Positions 34,902-43,799 of a DNA stretch of 64,000 nt are shown piece by piece. The stretch comes from Azospirillum sp. SYSU D00513 (lineage in GTDB: Bacteria > Pseudomonadota > Alphaproteobacteria > Azospirillales > Azospirillaceae). A program made the translations under genes and the position numbers. The notes below the pieces were generated by a model that searched no databases, was not told where the DNA came from, and was given only the letters and a program-made list of their open reading frames with translations. The first letter of the stretch is position 1. Each line of letters opens with the position of its first letter. The stretch lies in assembly GCF_017356015.1 (NCBI RefSeq), contig NZ_JAFIQV010000010.1, positions 89,475 to 153,474 on the forward strand. The letters are read 5' to 3'.

Positions 34902-35450
34902 CTACCGCTTCACCGCCGTCAGGCGGGGCGGGGCGAGCGGGGTGAACTTCGCGCGATCGGATTCCTCCAGCATTCCGAGCATGACCTTGCGGAACCCCTC
35001 CACCGCCTCGGCCCCGACCATGCGGTAGGCGCGCGCGATGCGCTGGCGCTGGGTTTCCGAAAGCTGGCGTTCCAGCTCGTTGCCCTTCTCGGTCAGTTCC
35101 AGCAGGCGCTGGCGGCGGTCGCGCACGCCGGTCTGCTGGAGGATGAAGCCCTGCCGCACCAGCTCGCCCAGGACCCGCGACAGGCTCTGCTTGGTGATCT
35201 TCAGGATCGCCAGAAGCTCCGACACGGTGATCTTCGGGTAACGGCCGACGAAGTAGATGACGCGGTGGTGCGCGCGGCCGAATCCGTACTGTTCGAGGAT
35301 CTCGTCGGGTTCGGCGGTGAACTCACGGTAGGCATAGAACAGCAGCTCCATGCCCGTGCGCAATTCCTCCTCACGCAGGAAAAGCTGATTCACGCCCGCT
35401 TTTAAGTCAGCCATATTGGTGTGGTTGCCTGAAGAGGGTTTGTTCAACAT
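34902..35450 (-). CDS. petP: MarR-family regulator (PetP-like)
   Basis: Up to 182 residues; an internal ATG at 35414 (MADLKAG) is an alternative start. Winged helix with recognition helix in KITVSELLAILKITKQSLSRVLGELVRQGFI and wing GVRDRRQRLLELTEKGNELER, classical MarR. EQYGFGRAHHRVIYFVGRYP lies in the dimerisation region, as in PetP. It is the first gene of the petP-petR-kinase unit, 71 bp before petR. The AT-rich stretch at 35400-35520 should contain its promoter. Confidence 0.85.
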   Translation of the reverse strand: MLNKPSSGNHTNMADLKAGVNQLFLREEELRTGMELLFYAYREFTAEPDEILEQYGFGRAHHRVIYFVGRYPKITVSELLAILKITKQSLSRVLGELVRQGFILQQTGVRDRRQRLLELTEKGNELERQLSETQRQRIARAYRMVGAEAVEGFRKVMLGMLEESDRAKFTPLAPPRLTAVKR

Positions 35451-35552
35451 TACAAATTAGTCAGCACGGTAGACATAAACGAACAAGCGTCCCGGCACAA
35501 GCGCCCCTGTAACGCGCGTGACACACCCCCAACTGGGACGATCCGGCGAAGG

Positions 35553-36032
35553 ATGAGGATGAGCAACGAAGACCGATCCAGGCAGGCCGCCGGCGGGCCG
35601 CCGCCGGAATTGATGGGAGGCGAGCCGCCCTCCGGCTACCAGGAGCTTCTCGGCTACCGGGTGGCGCGCTGGGAGGAGGGAAGGGCCGAACTGGAACTGT
35701 CCGTCCTTCCCCATCACCTGAACCGGGCCGGCCTGGTCCATGGCGGCGTGCTGATGTCGCTGCTCGACACGGCGATGGGCTTTTCCGCCTGCTGGTGCCC
35801 GATGCCGGGCCGCGTCCGCCGGGCAGTCACCCTGTCGCTTTCCAGCAGTTTCCTCGGCAGCGCGCGCTCGGGCAACCTCGTCGCCATCGGTCGGCTGCGC
35901 GGCGGCGGGCGGAAGATCGTCAGCGTGTCGGGCGAGGTGATCCAGCGCGACACGGGGCTCGTCCTGGCGGCGGGCGAGGGCATGTTCAAATACATGAAGG
36001 GCAGCGAATCGCCGGACGGCGTCGAGCCCTGA
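35553..36032 (+). CDS. PaaI-type hotdog thioesterase
   Basis: 159 residues; an ATG two codons in (35559) is an alternative start. Single hotdog fold with the thioesterase signature NRAGLVHGGVLMSLLDTAMGFS (Asn/His/Gly, then Asp as active-site acid), followed by LSSSFLGSAR and the closing strand GRKIVSVSGEVIQRDTGLVLAAGEG. It would hydrolyse acyl- or aryl-CoA; substrate unknown. Its stop codon is part of the first unit of a 15-bp tandem repeat. Confidence 0.88.
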   Translation: MRMSNEDRSRQAAGGPPPELMGGEPPSGYQELLGYRVARWEEGRAELELSVLPHHLNRAGLVHGGVLMSLLDTAMGFSACWCPMPGRVRRAVTLSLSSSFLGSARSGNLVAIGRLRGGGRKIVSVSGEVIQRDTGLVLAAGEGMFKYMKGSESPDGVEP

Positions 36033-36097
36033 GCATTGGAGCCCTGAGCATCGGAGCCCTGAGCATCGGAGCCCTGACCGGTGGAGCCCTGATCCGG
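36024..36097. repeat. 15-bp tandem repeat at the thioesterase 3' end
   Basis: Five consecutive units of gagccctgagcatcg (the last two diverging to gagccctgaccggtg and gagccctgatccgg). The first unit includes the thioesterase stop, so each unit repeats an in-frame TGA. On the minus strand the repeat is open in all units. Confidence 0.85.
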
Positions 36098-36179
36098 AAA
36101 GCGGCAACCCGCTGGGGCCGCAACGCTTCGCCCCACCTTCCTGTTGAGGGGATCGAGTCTCAACAAAGGGAGCGCGAAC

Positions 36180-36326
36180 ATGGAAGACCGGAACGGGATG
36201 AACCCCGAGGGCCAGAAGGACAAGCCGGGCCAGGACCAGGGCGGCGAGAAGACCCTGACGGAAAAGGAAGAGGACGAGGCCGGCGGCCGGAACAAGAACA
36301 CGCCGGGTCCCGTCTACGACGTGTGA
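36180..36326 (+). CDS. Small hydrophilic protein
   Basis: 48 residues from the ATG at 36180, with AAAGGGAG as a good ribosome-binding site. Entirely charged and polar (Glu, Lys, Asp, Asn, Gly), predicted disordered, ending PGPVYDV. It resembles small stress-type hydrophilins seen in Azospirillum-like genomes, but no motif supports a function. A short gene, so coding status is less certain. Confidence 0.55.
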   Translation: MEDRNGMNPEGQKDKPGQDQGGEKTLTEKEEDEAGGRNKNTPGPVYDV

Positions 36327-36470
36327 GGCGCCGCCGCGCCGGGCATGACGCCCACCCGATCCGGAAGGCGAGGGAGGGCGAAGCAGGCCGGGGCCGCCCG
36401 TGCGGCTCCGCCTCATGTCCCGACTCCGGCCGGTGCCGCCGGAAGGGCATCAGCATGACGGGCGGTATGA

Positions 36471-37199
36471 ATGGCGGACCATGAACAGCTTCCGGCGCGG
36501 CAGGCCTCGCAGGGGGAAGTCGATTCCTTCCTGCGGCGGCTGGCGGCCGTTCCCGCACCCGCCGCCGTGTCCGGCGGGCCGCGCGGCCGGCTGATCTTCG
36601 CGATGGACGCGACGGCGAGCCGGGAGCCGAGCTGGGACCAGGCCTGCCGGATTCAGGGCGACATGTTCACGGCCACGGCGGGTCTCGGCGGGCTGGACAT
36701 ACAGCTCGCCTATTACCGGGGCTTCGGAGAATGCAAGGCCAGCCCGTGGGTCAGCCGCTCCGACGAACTGCTGCGCCGCATGGCGGCGGTGCGCTGCGCG
36801 GCGGGCCGGACCCAGATCGGCCGCCTGTTCTCCCACGCTCTGAAGCAGACGCGGGACAGGAGGGTCAACGCGCTGGTCTTCGTCGGCGACTGCATGGAGG
36901 AGGACGTGGACGAGCTGGCCCACAAGGCAGGCCAGCTCGGCCTGTTCGGCGTGCCGCTGTTCGTCTTCCACGAGGGAAGCGAGCCGCGCGCGGCCCGCGC
37001 CTTCCGGACTTTCGCCCGGCTGAGCGGTGGCGCCTACTGCCCCTTCGATGCTTCCTCCGCGCGCCAGTTGAGAGACCTGTTGTCGGCGGTCGCGGTCTAT
37101 GCCGCGGGCGGCCGTGCCGCGCTGGAAGATTACGGCCGGAACGGAGGCGAGGCGGCGCGGCTCCTGACCAGCCAACTCGGCGGCCGGGCTTCTCCATGA
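36471..37199 (+). CDS. VWA-domain protein
   Basis: 242 residues, no signal peptide. A von Willebrand A fold is indicated by [18 protein letters not shown] (metal-ion-dependent adhesion site DATAS), [22 protein letters not shown] (the conserved MIDAS Thr/Gly region) and [16 protein letters not shown] (third MIDAS Asp). The end ([19 protein letters not shown]) completes the Rossmann-like core. Cytoplasmic VWA proteins commonly act as assembly factors. It precedes a membrane-bound J-domain protein by 55 bp; the pair probably works together. Confidence 0.82.
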   Translation: MADHEQLPARQASQGEVDSFLRRLAAVPAPAAVSGGPRGRLIFAMDATASREPSWDQACRIQGDMFTATAGLGGLDIQLAYYRGFGECKASPWVSRSDELLRRMAAVRCAAGRTQIGRLFSHALKQTRDRRVNALVFVGDCMEEDVDELAHKAGQLGLFGVPLFVFHEGSEPRAARAFRTFARLSGGAYCPFDASSARQLRDLLSAVAVYAAGGRAALEDYGRNGGEAARLLTSQLGGRASP

Positions 37200-37254
37200 C
37201 CGAGCCAATGATTTTGCCCGTCTTTCAGCCCATGATGCCGCCTGCGGAACGGGC

Positions 37255-38031
37255 ATGATCCTCTACCTCCTCGTCGGCACGCTCATCCTGGGGGCGGCCT
37301 TCCTTCTGATGCGGGCTTTCCTTTCGGCATCGCCGGGTACGCTGGTGCGGACATTGCGCTATGGCGGCATCGCGGCGGGGGTGCTGGCGGTCGCCTTCCT
37401 GGCGGTGACCGGACGGCTCGGACAAGCGCTCATGCTCGGCAGCCTGGCGGCCCCGCTCCTGATGCGCTGGCGGTCATTGCAACGGGGCGGCCAACGGGGC
37501 GGCCCCAGCGGGCAGTCGGCGGGCGGTGCCGGTGCCGGCCAAAGCTCCGAGATCGAGACGCTGTATCTTCGGATGCGGCTGGACCATGACAGCGGCACGC
37601 TGGAAGGCGAGGTGCTGCACGGGCCGTTTCGCGGCCGGACGCTTGCCTCGCTGGAGGAGGAGGAGCGGCTATCGCTGCTGGAGGACTGCCGGCGGAATGA
37701 TCCGCAGTCGCTGAGCCTGCTGGAGGGGTGGCTGGACCGGACCCATCCGGACTGGCGCGCCCGCGCGGATGAAGCAAGGGCTGGCAAGGACCGTTCCGGA
37801 TCCGGTCCGGATTCCTCGGGGGAAAGCGGGGGAGGTGCGAAACGTCCGGCGGGCGGCAGCATGACGCGCGAAGAGGCTTATGAAATCCTGGGTATATCGC
37901 CCGGCGCAACGTCCGAGGAAGTGAAGAGCGCCCACCGACGTCTGATGATGAAAGTTCACCCGGACCACGGCGGTTCCACCTATTTAGCCGCAAAGATAAA
38001 CCAAGCGAAGGATTTGCTGCTCCGCACCTAG
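37255..38031 (+). CDS. Membrane-anchored DnaJ-domain protein (C-terminal J domain)
   Basis: 258 residues. Two hydrophobic helices at the N-terminus ([21 protein letters not shown] and an Ala/Leu segment near 40-65), a Gly/Ser linker, a central domain, and at the C-terminus a 60-residue J domain ([26 protein letters not shown]..., VHPDHGG) with the essential HPD tripeptide. C-terminal J domains on membrane anchors resemble Pam18/TIM14 and alphaproteobacterial relatives that recruit DnaK to membranes. The VWA gene upstream is a likely partner. Confidence 0.9.
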   Translation: MILYLLVGTLILGAAFLLMRAFLSASPGTLVRTLRYGGIAAGVLAVAFLAVTGRLGQALMLGSLAAPLLMRWRSLQRGGQRGGPSGQSAGGAGAGQSSEIETLYLRMRLDHDSGTLEGEVLHGPFRGRTLASLEEEERLSLLEDCRRNDPQSLSLLEGWLDRTHPDWRARADEARAGKDRSGSGPDSSGESGGGAKRPAGGSMTREEAYEILGISPGATSEEVKSAHRRLMMKVHPDHGGSTYLAAKINQAKDLLLRT

Positions 38032-38162
38032 CCTTTTGCTGGGTCTCGGAAGGGCGTGTTGCGCCTGTAGGGGGGCTATGGCAGAACACCGGACGGGCGC
38101 TGGCTGTAAAGAGCCTGTACGCCCTGCACAGTCCATCCGATTACAACAAGCAGAGAATCCCA

Positions 38163-39032
38163 ATGCCAAAACCGGTGCGCAAGGTGGTGTTTCCCGTCGC
38201 GGGTCTCGGCACGCGCTTCCTGCCCGCCACGAAGGCGATCCCGAAGGAGATGCTGCCGATCGTCGACCGGCCGCTGCTGCAGCACGCGGTCGAGGAGGCA
38301 CGGGCTGCCGGCATCGAGGATTTCGTTTTCGTCACCGGCCGCAGCAAGCGCGCGATTGAGGACCATTTCGATGCCGACACCGAGCTGAACCGCACCCTTG
38401 AGGAGCGCGGCAAGGCGGACGCTCTGGATGTCGTGCGCCACAGCGAGATCGCTCCGGGCCGCTGCTTCTACACCCGCCAGCAGGTTCCGCTCGGCCTCGG
38501 CCACGCGGTCTGGTGCGCGCGCGCCGTGATCGGCGACGAACCCTTCGCCATCGTCCTGCCGGATGATTTCGTGCAGGCCGACAAGCCCTGCCTCCAGCAG
38601 ATGGTGGAAGCCTACGAACAGGTCGGCGGCAACGTCGTCGCCGTCGTGGACGTCCCGCGCGAGCACACCAGCCGCTACGGCATCCTGGACGTGGAGAAGG
38701 ACGACGGACGGCTTGCCACCGTGCGCGGCCTCGTCGAGAAGCCGAAGCCGGCCGAAGCCCCCTCCACCCTGTCGGTGATCGGCCGCTACATCCTCCAGCC
38801 GGAAGTCTTCGACCATCTGGAGAAGCAGCAGCTCGGCGCCGGCAACGAGATCCAGCTGACTGACGCGATGGCCAAGCTCATCGGTACACAGCCCTTCCAC
38901 GGCCTGCGCTTCGAGGGTAACCGCTATGACTGCGGCGACAAGGTCGGCTTCATCGAGGCGACCATCGCCCACGCGTTGAAGCGGCCGGACATGGCGGATA
39001 AAGTGCGCGAGATGCTGCACAAATATTGCTGA
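38163..39032 (+). CDS. galU: UTP-glucose-1-phosphate uridylyltransferase
   Basis: 289 residues. N-terminal nucleotide-binding loop FPVAGLGTRFLPATKAIPKEMLPIVDRP, then FVTGRSKRAIEDHFD, PLGLGHAVWCA and VLPDDF, all GalU signatures. It makes UDP-glucose from UTP and glucose 1-phosphate. First of three consecutive sugar-nucleotide genes: the next makes UDP-glucuronate from its product and the third supplies glucose 1-phosphate. ATG preceded by a weak site (GAATCCC). Confidence 0.96.
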   Translation: MPKPVRKVVFPVAGLGTRFLPATKAIPKEMLPIVDRPLLQHAVEEARAAGIEDFVFVTGRSKRAIEDHFDADTELNRTLEERGKADALDVVRHSEIAPGRCFYTRQQVPLGLGHAVWCARAVIGDEPFAIVLPDDFVQADKPCLQQMVEAYEQVGGNVVAVVDVPREHTSRYGILDVEKDDGRLATVRGLVEKPKPAEAPSTLSVIGRYILQPEVFDHLEKQQLGAGNEIQLTDAMAKLIGTQPFHGLRFEGNRYDCGDKVGFIEATIAHALKRPDMADKVREMLHKYC

Positions 39033-39184
39033 ACGGCGTTCATGCCGTAAGCACGTCGTGAGTCCGGCGCCCGCCGCAACGCCCGCAAGGGCTGCGGCGG
39101 GCGCCGCATGCCGGGAAATGGATGCTTGCAGATCGCCCGGCGTTGTCCATCCATCCCGGCCTAGCCTATTCAGGGGAACCTTGC

Positions 39185-40510
39185 ATGCGCATTGCGATGA
39201 TCGGTACAGGGTATGTCGGCCTGGTGTCCGGGGCCTGTTTCTCCGAGTTCGGCGTCGATGTCTGCTGTGTCGACAAGGACGCTGGCAAGATCGAGCGGCT
39301 GAAGCGTGGCGAGATTCCGATCTACGAGCCCGGCCTGGACGATCTTGTCGCCCGCAACGTGGCGGCCGGCCGCCTGTCCTTCACGCTCGACCTTAGGGAA
39401 GCGATGAAGGGTGCCGACGCCGTGTTCATCGCGGTGGGCACGCCGTCGCGCCGCGGTGACGGCCATGCGGACCTCTCCTACGTCTACGCAGCGGCGGAGG
39501 AGATCGCGCAGAACCTGGACCGCTACATGGTCGTGGTGACCAAGTCCACGGTGCCGGTCGGCACCGGCCGCGAGGTCGAGGCCATCATCCGCCGGGTCAA
39601 CCCGGACGCCGAGTTCGACGTCGCCTCCAACCCGGAATTCCTGCGCGAGGGTTCGGCCATCGGCGACTTCATGCGCCCGGACCGGGTGGTCATCGGCACC
39701 ACCTCGGACCGCGCGTCCGACGTCATGCGCGAGCTGTACCGGCCGCTCTACCTGAACGAGACGCCCATCGTCATCACCTCGCTGGAAACGGCGGAGCTGA
39801 CGAAATACGCGGCCAACACCTTCCTGGCCGCCAAGATCACCTTCATCAACGAGATCGCCGACCTTTGCGAGAAGGTGGGCGCCAACGTCCATGACGTGGC
39901 GCGTGGGATCGGTCTGGACGGGCGCATCGGGAAGAAGTTCCTGCACCCTGGCCCGGGCTATGGCGGCTCCTGCTTCCCGAAGGACACGCTGGCCCTGGTG
40001 CGCACGGCACAGCAGTATGGCAGCCCGCTCCGCATCATCGAGACGGTCGTCGACATCAACGACAAGCGCAAGAAGCAGATGGCCGAGCGCATCATCCAGG
40101 CCTGCGGCGGCAATATTGACGGCAAGACGGTCGCGGTGCTCGGCGTGACCTTCAAGCCCAACACCGACGACATGCGCGACAGCCCGGCGCTGGACATCAT
40201 CCCGGCCCTGCAGCGCGCCGGCGCCACGGTGCGCGCGTTCGACCCCGCCGGCATGCACGAGGCCAAGAAGCTGTTGCCGGGCGTGGAATGGACCGAGGAC
40301 GCCTACGGCACGCTGGCCGGTGCCGATTGCGTGACCATCCTGACGGAATGGAACGAGTTCCGCGCGCTGGATCTCGCCCGCGTGAGGTCGCTGATGAAGC
40401 GCCCGGTCATGATCGACCTGCGCAACATCTACAAGCCGGAGGTGATGACGCAGGCGGGCTTCGCCTACAGCTCCATCGGACGCCCGGACCCGGCGGGCCG
40501 GACCGCCTGA
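39185..40510 (+). CDS. ugd: UDP-glucose 6-dehydrogenase
   Basis: 441 residues from the ATG at 39185 (AGGGGA upstream). NAD motif [18 protein letters not shown] at 6-24, [13 protein letters not shown] [56 protein letters not shown] and the catalytic Cys in [15 protein letters not shown]. It oxidises UDP-glucose to UDP-glucuronate with two NAD+, a precursor for acidic exopolysaccharide. 152 bp after galU; same strand. Confidence 0.96.
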   Translation: MRIAMIGTGYVGLVSGACFSEFGVDVCCVDKDAGKIERLKRGEIPIYEPGLDDLVARNVAAGRLSFTLDLREAMKGADAVFIAVGTPSRRGDGHADLSYVYAAAEEIAQNLDRYMVVVTKSTVPVGTGREVEAIIRRVNPDAEFDVASNPEFLREGSAIGDFMRPDRVVIGTTSDRASDVMRELYRPLYLNETPIVITSLETAELTKYAANTFLAAKITFINEIADLCEKVGANVHDVARGIGLDGRIGKKFLHPGPGYGGSCFPKDTLALVRTAQQYGSPLRIIETVVDINDKRKKQMAERIIQACGGNIDGKTVAVLGVTFKPNTDDMRDSPALDIIPALQRAGATVRAFDPAGMHEAKKLLPGVEWTEDAYGTLAGADCVTILTEWNEFRALDLARVRSLMKRPVMIDLRNIYKPEVMTQAGFAYSSIGRPDPAGRTA

Positions 40511-40623
40511 GGGCATTGACCGTTCGGCCCGCGCGCCGGAATATTGCTGCCGGCCGGGCAGCGGCTCCGGAAAGCCTCGAATGGGACACCGTTCGGGGCT
40601 TTTTGAACAACAAGCGAGGAACG

Positions 40624-42024
40624 ATGACCGAGGCACACAACTTCCATCCCACGGTGCTGCGCGAGTACGACATCCGCGGCATCGTCGGCAAGACCCTGAA
40701 CCCGGCGGATGCCCGCGCGGTTGGCCGCGCCTTCGGCACGGTCGTGGTGCGGGGCGGCGGCAAGACCGTGTGCGTCGGCTATGATGGACGCCTGTCCTCT
40801 CCCGATCTGGAGGCGGCGCTGGTCGAGGGGCTGGTCTCCACCGGCCTGCATGTGCTGCGCATCGGCCTCGGCCCCACGCCAATGCTGTATTTCGCAACGC
40901 GCGACCGCGAGGCCGACGCCGGGATCATGATCACCGGCTCGCACAACCCGCCGGAATACAACGGCATCAAGATGATGCTGGGCAAAGGACCGGTCTACGG
41001 CAAGATGATCTCGGACCTCGGCCCCATGGCCGCGGCGGCCGACTTCGAGTGGGGGGAGGGCAGCGCCGAGCAGATCGACGTGCGCGACGCCTACGTCGCC
41101 CGCCTGCTGAAGGACTATAACGGGCCGCGCGACCTCAAGGTCGTCTGGGACAACGGCAACGGCGCCTCGGGCGAGATCCTGCGTCGCCTGACCGCGAAGC
41201 TGCCGGGCAAGCACATCCTGCTGTTCGACGAGATCGATGGCCATTTCCCGAATCACCATCCCGATCCGACGATCGAGGCGAATCTCCGCGACCTGAAGAA
41301 GGCGGTCGCGGACAACGACTGCGACCTCGGGATCGGGTTCGACGGCGACGGCGACCGCATCGGTGCCATCGACCACAAGGGCCGCGTGGTGTGGGGCGAC
41401 CAGCTCGTCGCGATCTACGCCGCCGACGTGCTGAAGAGCCATCCCGGGGGCACGATCATCGCCGACGTCAAGGCCAGCCAGGCCCTGTTCGACGAGGTCG
41501 CCAAGCACGGCGGCAAGCCGCTGATGTGGAAGACCGGCCACTCCCTGCTGAAGGCCAAGATGGCCGAGACCGGCTCGCCGCTCGCCGGCGAGATGTCGGG
41601 TCACATCTTCTTCGCCGACAAATGGTACGGCTTCGACGACGCGCTCTATTGCGGCGTTCGCCTGCTGGACCTCGTCAGCCGCTCCGGCGGTACGCTGGCC
41701 GCCCTGCGCGACGAGCTGCCGGACATGGTGAACACGCCGGAGACCCGCTTCCAGGTCAGCGAGGAGCGCAAGTTCGCCGTCGTGGACGAGGTGAAGGGTC
41801 GCCTGAAGACGGAAGGTGCCAACGTCAACGACATCGACGGCGTGCGCGTCTCCACCCCGGACGGCTGGTGGCTCATCCGCGCCTCCAACACCCAGGACGT
41901 GCTGGTCGCCCGTGCGGAGGCCTTCAGCACGGACGGGCTGGAGCGTCTGAAGGGTATGATCATCGACCAGCTCCGGGCGTCCGGCATCGACGCCCCGGCC
42001 TTCGACGGTGGCACCAGCCACTGA
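40624..42024 (+). CDS. algC: Phosphomannomutase/phosphoglucomutase
   Basis: 466 residues from the ATG at 40624 (AGCGAGGA upstream). Alpha-D-phosphohexomutase family: [13 protein letters not shown], active-site Ser loop [14 protein letters not shown], metal loop [10 protein letters not shown], sugar-specificity loop GEMSGHIFF, and phosphate-binding [15 protein letters not shown]. The combination EMSGH fits the PMM/PGM subfamily. It interconverts hexose 6- and 1-phosphates, feeding GalU and GDP-mannose synthesis. A strong terminator follows, ending the galU-ugd-algC group. Confidence 0.93.
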   Translation: MTEAHNFHPTVLREYDIRGIVGKTLNPADARAVGRAFGTVVVRGGGKTVCVGYDGRLSSPDLEAALVEGLVSTGLHVLRIGLGPTPMLYFATRDREADAGIMITGSHNPPEYNGIKMMLGKGPVYGKMISDLGPMAAAADFEWGEGSAEQIDVRDAYVARLLKDYNGPRDLKVVWDNGNGASGEILRRLTAKLPGKHILLFDEIDGHFPNHHPDPTIEANLRDLKKAVADNDCDLGIGFDGDGDRIGAIDHKGRVVWGDQLVAIYAADVLKSHPGGTIIADVKASQALFDEVAKHGGKPLMWKTGHSLLKAKMAETGSPLAGEMSGHIFFADKWYGFDDALYCGVRLLDLVSRSGGTLAALRDELPDMVNTPETRFQVSEERKFAVVDEVKGRLKTEGANVNDIDGVRVSTPDGWWLIRASNTQDVLVARAEAFSTDGLERLKGMIIDQLRASGIDAPAFDGGTSH

Positions 42025-42040
42025 CGCCTGCGGCTACAGG

Positions 42041-42074
42041 AAAGGCCCTTCCCCGGCGGGGAAGGGCCTTTTTT
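42041..42074 (+). terminator. Rho-independent terminator of the sugar-nucleotide genes
   Basis: aaggcccttcccc (42042-42054) pairs perfectly with ggggaagggcctt (42058-42070) over a 3-base loop and is followed by T-rich sequence. It lies 17 bp after the phosphohexomutase stop. Confidence 0.92.
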
Positions 42075-42081
42075 CGCAGGG

Positions 42082-42208
42082 GTGATACCGGGTTCGGAAA
42101 ATTCCGACCTCCGAACCCGGAATAGGGCCGCGACTGCGGCCCCGCGCCCCGCCCCCCGCGCCACGGAAGTCCTGACCGCAGGTCAGGACTTCATGAAAAT
42201 CGTATGAG
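42082..42208. repeat. Dispersed palindromic repeat, copy 2
   Basis: 127-bp element matching 13502-13635 with only a few substitutions plus a 7-base deletion. The same hairpins are kept (ataccgggttc/gaacccggaat with one change; gaagtcctgacc/ggtcaggacttc). It starts 8 bp after the terminator and ends 11 bp before the end of the minus-strand gene at 42220. Confidence 0.9.
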
Positions 42209-42219
42209 ATTTCCGCCGG

Positions 42220-42843
42220 TCAGGCGCGCGGCGCGCGCGCGGAACGGCGCGAGGCCGTGCGGGAGTCGTCCTCGGCGGCGGACGGGCGGCGGAAGGTGCT
42301 GAATTCGGGGACGCGGTTGACCATCAGCCCGTTCAACCGGCAGGGCACCAGCTCCACCAATTCGAAGCCGGACCGCGCGGGGAAGCGCGCGGACAGGCGG
42401 GCGCGGGCGTCCTGCTCGGTTTCCGCGAGCAGGATATAGCGCCGGACCCCGATCCAGCCCCGCTCGCCGGGCCGGCCCCAGCCGGACCCACCGGACGGCG
42501 GATTGCGGATTGCCGCTTCCCAGAAGCGGCCGGAGCGGTTTTCGAGCCGGTCGAAGATGTAGTAGCGCTCCATCGGCGCCGCTTTCTTCTGCTCCAGCTC
42601 CAGCAGGGTCGCCTGGAGCTCCTGTTCGCTCCGCGTGGTCCGCGTTTCCGCCTCGTTGCACTGGCCGTTCAGCTGGGTGTAATGGGCGGCCAGGTCCGAC
42701 AGGTCCCGGCTGACCTCATCCACCCGGTCCTTCATCTTGACGATCGACTGGCGCGTGGCCGCGAGCTGGCGGCGCCAGTAGCGGTTTGAGATGACCGTGA
42801 CGACCATCAGCCCGAAGGCGACATACATCATCATGCCGGTCAT
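42220..42843 (-). CDS. Membrane-anchored coiled-coil protein of unknown function
   Basis: 207 residues: one N-terminal membrane helix (MMMYVAFGLMVVTVISN), then a long coiled coil of about 60 residues (RQSIVKMKDRVDEVSRDLSDL and onward), a beta-rich domain with RRYILLAETEQDARARLSARF, and a basic disordered tail. No family recognised. The start overlaps the end of the upstream gene (ATGA), so the two are co-translated. Probably a two-subunit envelope complex; that is inference. Confidence 0.75.
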   Translation of the reverse strand: MTGMMMYVAFGLMVVTVISNRYWRRQLAATRQSIVKMKDRVDEVSRDLSDLAAHYTQLNGQCNEAETRTTRSEQELQATLLELEQKKAAPMERYYIFDRLENRSGRFWEAAIRNPPSGGSGWGRPGERGWIGVRRYILLAETEQDARARLSARFPARSGFELVELVPCRLNGLMVNRVPEFSTFRRPSAAEDDSRTASRRSARAPRA

Positions 42844-43403
42844 GCGACGACGGCCTCGCTCACCGGTTCCGGAGCCATGGCGAGGGGGACCATCATGGAA
42901 GGCTGGACCCCGTTCCTCACAGCGAAGGCCGAGGCGAGCAGCGCCTGCGCCAGATCGCCCGTGGGCGCCCAGATGTGGGCGACGTTGCGGTATTCCCAGA
43001 TCTGGCGGGAGAAGATGACGTCGCGCCGTTCGATCTCCTGGAAGTTCGGCAGCACGGCGAGTTGCGCCCAGAAGCCGGCGCCACCCGCCTCCTCGTCGCC
43101 GAGTTCATGCACGAGTTCGACCTTGGTGAACTCCAGCGCCTTGATCTCCGTTTGCGCCTTGTGCTTGCGGGCGGCGAATTCGGTCTGGCGGGCCTGGAGC
43201 GCCGTCAGATCGGCGCGCTTGCGCTCGGTCTTCTGCCGCCATTCGGCGAGTGCGGCGCGCCGCTTGTCGTGCTGGCGCTGGAGGAGGGATTCGCGGGCTT
43301 TTTCGGTGCTGACCTGGCCGACGTCGACGACGATCGACAGGCCGAGCGCGGCAAGGCTGGTGACGAGCAGCAGCATGCCCAGGAACTCGGCCGTGATGAC
43401 CAT
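42840..43403 (-). CDS. Membrane-anchored coiled-coil protein, partner of the next gene
   Basis: 187 residues from the ATG at 43403 (GAGGG upstream); an upstream extension to 43535 lies in AT-richer non-coding sequence. An N-terminal helix (FLGMLLLVTSLAALGLSIVV) precedes a long charged coiled coil (about 30-95) and a compact C-terminal domain (VIFSRQIWEYRNVAHIWAPTGDLAQALLASAF). Same design as the gene it overlaps, suggesting duplication or heteromer formation. Function unknown. Confidence 0.75.
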   Translation of the reverse strand: MVITAEFLGMLLLVTSLAALGLSIVVDVGQVSTEKARESLLQRQHDKRRAALAEWRQKTERKRADLTALQARQTEFAARKHKAQTEIKALEFTKVELVHELGDEEAGGAGFWAQLAVLPNFQEIERRDVIFSRQIWEYRNVAHIWAPTGDLAQALLASAFAVRNGVQPSMMVPLAMAPEPVSEAVVA

Positions 43404-43799
43404 CCGCGCACCCTCGGTTGCAATCGGGCTTCGCGGGAATAATGTGAGGGAACAATCCCATGGGCAATTGAAATTTATCCTACCGAAAGGCGTAAGGAAG
43501 GAAGCCTTGTGCTGTGATAAGGCTTTCGGTTGCATTCCGGGGTATGATCTAGGCCGTCCGTCATGCGGTCCCGAGGCATGCCGGTGCGTGCGGCGTGGCT
43601 TTCAAGGACGGCAGTCCTTTTCCGCGGGGCAGGGGCGTGCAACGCAGGGACGTGAGTGCGGGACCTGAGGCCTTGGTGCTATGCCTTTGCGCCGCGAATA
43701 TGATTTAGGTTCTATTGCTGGCAATGGGGCGGAAATCCGGTTCCACTTGCGGACGAAAGTAACCACACTGCCGGGACGTAATGGCGCAGACATGGTCCC
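43404..43799 (+). other. Divergent intergenic region before the pentapeptide-repeat gene
   Basis: 396 bp with no credible gene, AT-richer than its surroundings. It should carry promoters in both directions. An imperfect hairpin with arms accgaaag (43482-43489) and ctttcggt (43523-43530) is visible and might be an operator or short RNA structure. Nothing else recognised. Confidence 0.5.
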
